Positions 27,043 to 34,294 of a stretch of 64,000 nucleotides of DNA are shown one piece after another. The notes below the pieces were generated by a model. The model made no database searches, was not told where the DNA came from, and saw only the letters and a program-made list of their open reading frames with translations. Position numbers and translations under genes: made by a program. Position 1 is the first letter of the stretch; each line of letters opens with the position of its first letter. The DNA comes from Aulostomus chinensis. Taxonomy: Eukaryota > Chordata > Actinopteri > Syngnathiformes > Aulostomidae. The stretch lies in assembly GCA_037954235.1 (NCBI GenBank), contig JBBMOA010000001.1, forward strand, positions 1,663,001 through 1,727,000. Direction: 5' to 3'.

Positions 27043-27124
27043 GGTAGTGTGGCCGAGCGGTCTAAGGCGCTGGATTAAGGTTCCAGTCTCTGAGGAGGCA
27101 TGGGTTCAAATCCCACCACTGCCA
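27043..27124 (+). tRNA. tRNA-Leu(AAG)
   Basis: 82-nt class II tRNA. Acceptor GGTAGTG pairs with CACTGCC, then discriminator A. The A box TGGCCGAGCGG is canonical; the B box is GGTTCAAATCC (usual G changed to A). The anticodon stem TGGAT/GTTCCA surrounds the AAG loop, and a long variable arm is present. No TTTT follows within 100 bases. It lies in the left arm of the inverted duplication; its partner at 30,339-30,420 has decayed further. Confidence 0.9.
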
Positions 27125-27419
27125 TCATGTCCCAGGTCACTGGAGAGGTGTGGCAGGTCTCTAACTACCTCTCCTCTCTCTTCCACTGAGGTCTTCAAAC
27201 CTGTGACCAAAAGAAGAACCCTCCTCTGAGTCCACAGACCTGAGCATCGCTGCTCTGACTACCAGGTTACATCATGGTGAGGTGGTCAGTTGTTTTATGA
27301 CAGAGGCTTCATTGTGAATTAAATAATTTTAATTCTTTACTTGTAGTTTCATGCTGTTTCGATTGAAAAAGACCAGTTCCTGGAGAAGATCTTCTAGGGG
27401 TCCAGGTTAAAGCGGCGCC

Positions 27420-27732
27420 CCAGCTGGCACCAGGTGCTGACCCAGGTCCTGCATGGGAGATACTGTCAGTTCTGTTCTGCCCTGCTCACAACCACAGGCT
27501 GGTGTTGAGGCCTGCAGTAACCAGGGCCCCAGTCACCAAGAGTATAAAGGCTGGTCATTGTGGCAGTGGGAGGAGTCAAAATGAAGACAGACCAATGAGA
27601 GCAGGACGTTCCTGGAGAAGTCAGAAGAACTTGACCATGTTTCCTACAGTACCCAGGAGGCCTGGTAGTTGTTGAAGGAAGCTCCAAAAGCAAAGAGCAG
27701 ACAGCAGGATATCAAAAGAAAAGATCCAGACA
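27420..27732 (+). repeat. Direct duplicate, copy 1 (partner 39,205-39,517)
   Basis: About 313 bp repeated 11,785 bp downstream in the same orientation. I count three differences (ggtgct/ggcgct, cagtaacc/cagcaacc, ggatatc/ggacatc), so about 99% identity. Both copies hold a TATAAA within agagtataaaggctgg (27,541 here) and a gaccaatgag CCAAT-like element, but no long frame follows. Function unknown; it could be a mobile unit or a recent segmental copy. Confidence 0.9.
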
Positions 27733-27892
27733 CTAAAACTACAAGTAGAAACAAGAAGAAATACTAAAAGCTTTGGAAAGATACTACAAGGTTGGATATA
27801 CATTATTATATACACTACTATTCTCATTGACTCCTAAAGAGGGACAGGAAACATTAGAATGTGGATCAGATCAGCTGATTTCAGTGTTGAGT

Positions 27893-28003
27893 CCATCCCT
27901 CCATCCACTTTCTGTTCTTGTCCTTTAAGGGTCATGGGGGGGGGGGGGGGGCGATCCCAGGTGACATTGTTCAAGAGGCAGGGTTCACCCTGGACAGGTC
28001 AGA
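27893..28003 (-). mobile_element. Dispersed teleost repeat fragment with poly-G run
   Basis: The order ccatccctccatccactttctgt, cctttaagggtcat, a G run at 27,935-27,951, then caccctggacaggtc is the 3' end, in reverse orientation, of a repeat common in fish genomes. In other copies a ctggagc-containing block replaces the G run. Related fragments lie at 39,903-40,145 and 41,180-41,280. The family name is uncertain. Confidence 0.55.
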
Positions 28004-28007
28004 ATTC

Positions 28008-28250
28008 CTGATGATGTCATCAGGGCTTTGACAGTAGCTAGAATTCTGTCTTTGATCTCAGGAGGACATGAAAGAAACACAACTGAGGAAAGTAGAGGAG
28101 AACATTCAGCTTCATTAGAAACACTTGAACTGTTAAACAGTAGAATTTGTTTGAAACAGTTTCCAACACTGAGTGACAGGATTGAAGAGGGAAGAGTTTT
28201 CTAATTTAAATTGAATTCTAACTTTAAACTGGAGATGAACATTTTTAGAA
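28008..28250 (+). repeat. Diverged direct duplicate, copy 1 (partner 40,908-41,165)
   Basis: Shared blocks include gatgatgtcatcaggg, tagaattctgtctttgatct, caggaggacatgaaagaaac, aacagtttccaacact/aacagtttacaacact and gatgaacattttta. The partner carries extra bases in places, so the pair is much older than the 313-bp pair next to it. Together they suggest that 27.4-28.3 kb and 39.2-41.2 kb descend from one duplicated region. Confidence 0.75.
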
Positions 28251-28842
28251 GTTCATATTCTAACATACAGAGGAAGTCATGTCATTCCCTTTTTAAAAAA
28301 AGAAAAAACATGTGAAGCTCCTCCCCCCAGCTCCAGATGGACAGACAGACATGAGAGTGGCCAGGAAGCAAAGAAGTGTTGTGTTCCTCTCCAGTGCTCT
28401 GGTGTTGTTGTGTTCTTCTCAGCTCCATCATGAAGACCTGCTGGCACTGGGCGCTGGTGGAAGTTTGCAGCTCTCACTGGAAAGTCCTGAGGCTCCTCCC
28501 ACTCTGAAGCAGGCAGTTGCTCCCAGCCAGCCCACACTTTCACTCTCTGGTGTAGGAGTGAAGAACAAAATCAGAATCAAGAACCATCACTCTTTGATTG
28601 GGGCTCCTTTCTCCTTGTTCTGATCCAGAAATTCAACAGCTTCTATCATTGATTGACAGGAAATGTTGATGACACACTGGGATTTTTGTTCTCCTGCTGT
28701 CACTGTCAAGTGCAGCTTAACATGAGAGGTAGCAGGATCATTCATGTGTTCATGTTTCCAGCAGACAAGGAGGGAACCTGGGAGGACTTCAGTGACTTTG
28801 ATCACTGGTTCTCACTTCATCTTCTCAGTATAAAGTTTAAAG
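28251..28842. other. Unique sequence, no supported gene
   Basis: Frames at 28,277-28,543 (-) and 28,312-28,623 (+) overlap on opposite strands and show no recognisable domain. An A-rich block with ttttttaaaaaaag lies at about 28,291-28,305. Nothing else identified. Confidence 0.35.
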
Positions 28843-28915
28843 CGAGCTGGCCAGGAGTTGAACCTAGAATCTTCTGATCCGTAGTCAGACGCGTTATCCA
28901 TTGCGCCACCAGCCC
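28843..28915 (-). tRNA. tRNA-Arg(ACG)
   Basis: 73 nt on the minus strand. Acceptor GGGCTGG pairs with CCAGCTC (one G-T), discriminator G. The A box region TGGCGCAATGG, anticodon arm CTGAC-TACGG-ATCAG with anticodon ACG, and T arm around GGTTCAACTCC match vertebrate tRNA-Arg(ACG). The D and anticodon arms are identical to the mammalian gene as I remember it. Only TTT, not TTTT, follows, so termination could be inefficient. Confidence 0.93.
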
Positions 28916-28985
28916 TGTGAAGAAGCTGCTGTGTTCATGTGTGCTTGCTGTTACAGAAAATCCCAACAAGGTGGTGGCATTTTCA

Positions 28986-29040
28986 GGGGACACAATGGTG
29001 CAGTGGTCAGCACTGTGGCCTCCCAGCAAGAAGGTTCAGC
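28986..29040 (+). mobile_element. Fish SINE head fragment
   Basis: The motif acaatggtgcagtggtcagc followed by actgtggcctcccagcaag and aaggtt is a truncated copy of a tRNA-like repeat head very common in fish genomes (usually with cctcacagcaag). It breaks off after about 55 bases with no body attached. Confidence 0.5.
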
Positions 29041-29454
29041 TCTCCTCCTATTTGGTTGCTAGGAACCTGAATCAGTCCTCAGTGGAGCCGTGCTGCTGAG
29101 GCTGAGTGAGGCTGAGTGAGGGACTGAGCAGGAGCCAGCAGGTCCAAGCAGGTTCAGGCAAACTCCCCTCAGTCCACCAACATCAAAGCAGAGGAACAGA
29201 GTTCATCCAACAAAATGATTCATATCATCTCCTCTCGGAATGTTCTGGAACTACAAGTACACTTAAAATGGCCGACTTATGACCACAGAAGGAACTTTGA
29301 AGTAGATTTGATTTATTTAAGTCAGTGACAGTCATTTTTGTTCATTTTTTGTTCTTGTCTTGCCACTGTGAGACAGTCGCTAGAAAACTGACCAACAATA
29401 ATTTCATGTGGCATGCAATTGGCATGCAACCAGGTTTATTTTGCTCCTTTCTTT

Positions 29455-29525
29455 GAGCAGAGGATGGTTTTGATCCATCAACCTCTGGTTCTGGTCCCAG
29501 CTCTCTTCCTCTGCTCCTCTCTGCT
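29455..29525 (-). pseudogene. Initiator tRNA-Met-derived pseudogene (anticodon now CAG)
   Basis: On the minus strand the acceptor AGCAGAG pairs perfectly with CTCTGCT, and the T arm GATGGATCAAAACCATC is that of vertebrate initiator tRNA-Met. The anticodon region reads CTGGGACCAGAACCAG: one stem C is missing and CAT has become CAG. The element is thus disabled. A second copy with the same ACCAGAA loop lies at 39,659-39,730, so both come from an already altered ancestor. Confidence 0.75.
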
Positions 29526-30338
29526 CTACCATTTATTGAACAGGTCTTGATTTAGGAGAGCAGGACTGAGACAAGAACAGGAATGTGAGTGTTGAAGGTT
29601 CACAATGTGGCTCTGAAGCCTCAGCAGGTAAAGATTCATCTCTTATTTCAGAGGTGATTTGAAGAATCCATTGTTGCTGAACTGTTGATGCTTCAATTTC
29701 TGGACGTTCACTGGTGGAATGTTTGAGGGTCAGAGGTGAAAAGAGGACAAGTGCACCTGTTGTGTGTGATGGGGCACCAGCATGGAGGAAGTTGTCAAAC
29801 ATTTCCAGCTAAACAGCAGGAAACTTCAAGTAAAGAATTAAAATGAATTAATTCAGTGTTTAACTCCCAGGCCTCTGTAATAAAACACCAGAAACAACTG
29901 ACTACCTCACCATGACTTCACCCTGATAACCAGGAGGTAACCTGGTAGTCAGAGCAGCGGTGCTCAGGTCTGTGGACTCAGAGGAGGATTCTTCTTCTGG
30001 TCCTGGGTTTGAAGACATCAGCAGCCTTGTTGGAGTCAACTGGGATGTTCCTCTCAACAGACAGCAGCATTAAATCAGAGAGCCTGTCTGCTCCATGGCT
30101 CCTCCTGAGCTGGTCCTGGATCAGCTTCAGTTTGGAGAGTCACTGTTACACTGAAGCAGAGGTCACTGGCAGTGCTGCATATATTGGGAGGAGCCTGTGG
30201 CTCTGGGTACACTGTGCCCATGTTGTTGGCTTGAAGGCAGCTCAGCGTTACTGCACATTGTTGAGTGACAAAAACAGCCAACACCTCCAGCACAGAGAGG
30301 AGAGACCTGCCACACCTCTCCAGAGACCTGGGACATGA

Positions 30339-30420
30339 TGGCAGTGGTGGGATTTGAGCCCACACCTCCTCAGAGACTGGAACCTTAATCCAGCACCTTA
30401 GACCGCTCAGCCACACTACC
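30339..30420 (-). tRNA. tRNA-Leu(AAG), decaying second copy
   Basis: 82 nt on the minus strand with the same acceptor stem and AAG anticodon loop as 27,043-27,124. Differences fall in the promoter boxes: A box TGGCTGAGCGG (CpG to TpG), a second CpG loss just after it (GGTGC for GGCGC), and B box GGCTCAAATCC, which loses the near-invariant first T of TTC. It still folds, but weakened internal promoters make it a likely pseudogene in progress. Confidence 0.75.
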
Positions 30421-30779
30421 TCACTGTGCTAGTCAGTGAGTTGGTCTGCTAAAGGCATGTTGAAGAGGAAGTAACAATGATTTCAAACTTATTCTGAAGG
30501 GGGACCCCTTCCCTCCCGTGGTCTCAGGAAGTGACGACAGCACCGCTTGAAGAAGCCGGGAAAGAAATGGAAAAAGGACTCAATTTAAACAGAGCCTTTC
30601 TACTTCAGCAGCCATGCTAGCAAACCCCCTTTTGTCTGGTTTGGACAGACAGACAGACAGACAGACTACTTTATTAATCCCTTTTGGACGTTCCGCGAGG
30701 GAAATTCCACTCTCCTCAACATACATTCACAGCACTGTTACAATAGATTAGACTAAAAATAGCAAAGAAGAGAAAACAA

Positions 30780-30783
<4 letters not shown>

Positions 30784-30854
<71 letters not shown>
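30784..30854. repeat. (TA)n microsatellite
   Basis: About 70 bp of uninterrupted TA, followed to about 30,910 by TA tracts broken by TATG. The tract is self-complementary and prone to cruciform formation, so length in the assembly may be unreliable. Confidence 0.95.
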
Positions 30855-30862
<8 letters not shown>

Positions 30863-30910
30863 ATATATATGTATATATATATGTATATATATATATGTAT
30901 ATATATATCT

Positions 30911-31311
30911 GTATATATAGATAGATAGATAGATGGATAGATATATCTATATCTATAGATATAGATCGATAGATATATCTATATCTATAGATATAGATAG
31001 ATAGATAGATCTATATCTATAGATATAGATCGATAGATAGATAGATCTATATCAATAGATATATATAGATAGATAGACATAGATCTATATCTATAGATAT
31101 AGATCGATAGATAGATAGATCTATATCTATAGATATAGATAGATAGATCTATATCTATAGATATAGATCGATAGATAGATAGATCTATATCAATAGATAT
31201 ATATAGATAGATAGACATATCTATATCTATAGATATATATAGATAGATAGATATATCTATATCTATAGATATATATAGATAGATAGATATATCTAGATAT
31301 ATCTATCTATA

Positions 31312-31316
<5 letters not shown>
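30911..31316. repeat. Complex GATA/GATC/TATC repeat with internal higher-order units
   Basis: Alternating gatagatagat and ctatatctatagatata blocks. Two longer composite units recur: gatcgatagatagatagatc appears near 31,029, 31,105 and 31,166, and the segment ending in atatatagatagatagaca is repeated near 31,060 and 31,197. Because GATA and its complement TATC alternate, the region is rich in perfect palindromes such as tatctatagata. Confidence 0.9.

Positions 31317-31376
<60 letters not shown>
31317..31376. repeat. (CT)n then (TA)n microsatellites
   Basis: CT dinucleotide run at 31,317-31,352, directly followed by a TA run to 31,376. Confidence 0.93.
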
Positions 31377-31429
31377 GCATATATACACGTGCCTGTGTGT
31401 ACCTGGATGGTTATGTATATATGCATAGT

Positions 31430-31610
31430 GACAGGAATAATCATAATATTAATTGTTCTTAATTGTTATTATAACAATAATAATACTAATAACACTAATA
31501 ATGATGATGATATCATATAATAATGGTGATGATGATATAATATAATAAAAATATAATAGTTATAATAATAATCATAATAACAATAATAAGAATAATAATA
31601 ATAATGTACA
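31430..31610. repeat. AT-rich imperfect trinucleotide tract (AAT/ATG)
   Basis: Irregular ataataataat, gatgatgat and aataacaataat blocks for about 180 bp within the inserted element. Confidence 0.8.
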
Positions 31611-31860
31611 GTCTCTTATATTGCACGAGTGTCCAGTTGTTATTGGGTTAAGCTAATGGTGCTCAGCCCTCTCCTACAGTCCTTCTGTTGGCCCTCCCCC
31701 CCTCCAGTGAGGAGTTTCACAGTTTAATGGCTCGGGGGATGAAGGAGGTCTTCAGTCTGGTTGTTGTTTGGTGACTGTGGATGAACACACAGGAGAAGTT
31801 GAGCATGAATCTGTGTTCCTGTTCACTTGAATACATGCAGGAGTGTGAGGTGGAAATACA

Positions 31861-32954
31861 ACTGTTTATTTTTGTTCTGATTTCAGAACTGTTGACACAA
31901 CGGTGTCAGATTAAAGCATCGCCACCTTCCAGATGCTGGTCTCCTTCTGGGGTCCTGACTGACCTCCATCTTGTGTTCTGGATCCACCTGAACCCAGCAG
32001 CTCCAGATCCCTTCACTCCCTTACAGGGATAGAAAATGGCTGCTGGATGGAAGTCCCCCAACTGTGGCTGTTCTGAAACTCTTCTCCTCAGTCACTCCTG
32101 AGTTGACACTGAGATGGAAACTCTGGACCAAGTCAGATCAGCTGTTCTGAACCTGATACTCAATCAGCTGTGAGTACGTTCACCTTGAGTGTCACATGTG
32201 TACAACCATGACAAAATGACATCATCAATGGAGCCCTGATACCACGAATCACCATGACACCAACAAACAAAATAACAAGTTATTTCACTTCAATTCACTG
32301 AAACAAGACCTTCATATATTTATGATGACATCACCAATATGAGCCTTCCCAGTCTGTCAGGGGGTAGAATTCAGTCAGCACCAATGACATCAGAGTCAGA
32401 GTTTAGAGATCAAAGACAGACATTAAAGTCTCTCTGATAAAACAAAAATATAGTGTAGTACACTGGAAAAGAATATTGCAGTATATTAAATATGATGTTT
32501 CCATGGAGGGGCAGTTTGACTTTTTATTCTTGGATGCATTTATATTTTAGAATCAGAAAGGCAGTGACAGTGACATCATCAAGACAAAACCTGGTGTTAC
32601 AAAGGTGAGGGGAACAATTTTAACAGTCAATCCAAAATTTAGGCCTGAAGTTTGAAAATAATATTAGCTAGCTAGCAACATTAGCTAGTTAACGTTAGCA
32701 AGCTGGTGATATTTAGCACCACCAACTAGTTAAACAAGGTCAACAGCTGTTATGATGATGGTCACATGATTTAACCTTCCTCCTGTGGGACCTGTTTTAG
32801 GATTTAAATGCATCAAAGAACCACATCAATTTGTTTATTGTATCAAGGATTTTTGACTTTGTCAGGAACCTCTAGTTCAACAAAATAAAACCAACAAATG
32901 TTTTTCACTGAATGACCAAATCGTGAGGGTCTGTCTGGACCAGTTATCAAAATA
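31861..32954. other. Unique sequence, no supported gene
   Basis: No domain-bearing frame. A short palindrome-rich stretch lies at about 32,667-32,735 (agctagctagcaac, gctagttaac, aactagttaa), a type often met at the ends of fish DNA transposons, but I could not pair it with a second terminus. Confidence 0.4.
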
Positions 32955-33034
32955 AGATGATAAAGCAACAATCAGAGCCAAACCTGAAGTCAGAAGTGCA
33001 CTGTCAGCAACACTGCCAGCAGCTCCTCTCCCAG

Positions 33035-33365
33035 TCATGGGAGCTTCAGGGACTCTCATCAGCCTCGTTCTCCCATCGACCTGCACAACAACACAACAAA
33101 CAAAGACCATCCTTGATGTGTCTGCATAGAATGCATTTGTGTTGTGGACCCACATCCACCAAGAGTGCAACAGCATCCTCCTCAGCAGCCCTGCCTCAAC
33201 ACCAACCAGAACAGCCACAGCCACAACCCCACTCAGGATCTGGTTCCAGAAGAAAGAGGTGTCAGGACTGCCCAAGCAGTCAGGACAGCAGGACAAATGG
33301 ATTGTGCTTCAACTGCAGGAAACATCTCTGCAGAGATCACACAGAAGTGACACACATGCATCTAA
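33035..33365 (+). pseudogene. piggyBac-type transposase remnant (C-terminal part)
   Basis: One frame reads ILDVSA, a TAG stop, then NAFVLWTHIH (about 33,105-33,165), which resembles the end of the catalytic domain of piggyBac-family transposases. Another frame then gives a cysteine-rich module RRKRCQDC...GLCFNCRKHLCRDH (about 33,249-33,350) with spacing C-x2-C-x11-C-x2-C-x4-C-x2-H, as in the zinc-binding C-terminus of that family. The nonsense codon and the frame change between the two parts show that it is dead. The family call rests on motif recognition only. Confidence 0.55.
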
Positions 33366-33451
33366 ACACACAATCAATCAATCAATCAGTATTTCCATGG
33401 ATAAGGAAGCCTAACAAGGTCACCAAGAGATGGAAACAACTTGGAGGATAG

Positions 33452-33949
33452 AAAATTGTTTTAGTTTATTTGACAGCTGATTGAAGACGTGGGTCAAAAC
33501 TGACCGTTACCATAGAGATGGGAACAGAAAGCTGACACAAGAGGAAGGTTCCAGCTCTGAAAAAGGAGTTTGATCAAAATCTTGAACTGCCAGTAGAAAT
33601 ATCCTTTTGTATGTTGACCTTTGTTGACAGAAGTCACTTTAGCTTGGCAGTGAAAAGAATGGCTGCTAGCTTGACAAAGAACTGCACAAACCAGGTTCAA
33701 GCTGGACTTTGGACCCTGGTATCTGCAACGACTCCATCAACTCCTAATCTAGCAGCTCTGCTGGGTCCAACTATTTTACAGAACATTTGACAGACCTGTG
33801 GAGCAGTGAGGACACACATGAGTTGATCACATGATCCACTGAAGCGCCATTTTACCCTGGTACTGAGGTCACCAACATGAGCTGGAGTTGGGACTCTTGA
33901 ACTGAACCTGGTATCACAGCGACACCTACTGCTGCAAAATGGAACAGCA
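33452..33949. other. Unique sequence, nothing supported
   Basis: No recognisable gene or repeat; the short frame 33,494-33,700 (-) has no domain. Confidence 0.35.
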
Positions 33950-34080
33950 ACACTGAACCAAGTACAGGATTGGAGGGAGACTGATGGTCGCTGTTTGGGT
34001 TTTTGAAGAACAAAGAGGGCGTGGCTTCAAGCTGGATTCTCAGAGACTATTTCCCCAACCTCTACATTGGCATCTACACT

Positions 34081-34140
34081 GTCATCCAGTCATGTGACTG
34101 AAGTCATCCAGTCATGTGACTGAAGTCATCCAGTCATGTC
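34081..34140 (-). repeat. 22-bp minisatellite, right-arm copy
   Basis: About 2.7 units, reverse complement of 26,107-26,172. The core is cagtcatgtgactg, the CpG-free version of the left-arm cagtcacgtgactg, in every complete unit. Confidence 0.88.
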
Positions 34141-34294
34141 AGTGATGTCACTCTGCAGGACTGTCATTGCCATCACATTATAGAAAAGAATCCAGACTCC
34201 TCATTTCTGGGGCAGTTTTGGTCTTTAAAGACTTGACAGTTCCAGGAGATTTAGTCTGGCTCAAGATCTTCAGATCAACCCAGGACAGAAGGCT

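Larger units (their letters stand above)
26045..27290 (+). repeat. Left arm of an internal inverted duplication
   Basis: This segment is repeated in reverse complement at about 29,900-34,195. Collinear pairs are: 26,045-26,310 with 33,950-34,195; 26,480-26,575 with 31,765-31,860; 26,585-26,610 with 30,610-30,640; 26,865-27,180 with 30,290-30,600; and 27,205-27,290 with 29,900-30,010. The order is fully preserved. The arms differ by insertions and deletions: this arm keeps a SINE body that is mostly missing from the right arm, while the right arm carries a 1.1 kb insertion. Each arm has a tRNA-Leu(AAG). Confidence 0.88.
30645..31755 (+). mobile_element. Interspersed repeat inserted in the right arm, swollen by microsatellites
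   Basis: Inserted between ttttgtctggtttgg and tctggttgttgtttgg. The left arm preserves the uninterrupted site at about 26,565-26,600. The outer parts (tactttattaatcccttt then gagggaaattcca near 30,667; gaggagtttcacagtttaatgg then ggatgaaggaggtctt near 31,711) resemble a fish interspersed repeat of retrotransposon type. A tctgg/tttgg repeat at the flanks may be a short target-site duplication. The centre is made of expanded simple repeats. Confidence 0.6.
29900..34195 (-). repeat. Right arm of the internal inverted duplication, with insertions
   Basis: Reverse complement of 26,045-27,290, expanded to 4.3 kb. The additions are a segment at about 30,020-30,290, the 1.1 kb element at 30,645-31,755 and unique or transposon-derived sequence at 31,860-33,950. 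It contains the decayed tRNA-Leu(AAG) at 30,339-30,420 and the CATGTG form of the minisatellite at 34,081-34,140. The 2.6 kb between the arms holds tRNA-Arg and the initiator-Met pseudogene. Confidence 0.85.

Noticed and set aside
27935..27951. G run as a G-quadruplex regulator
   Set aside because: It replaces a diverged part of a dispersed repeat and has no neighbouring gene; homopolymer length is also unreliable.
30985..31218. Minus-strand frame of 77 codons rich in Ile, Tyr, Ser and Asp
   Set aside because: Translation of the GATA/TATC microsatellite.
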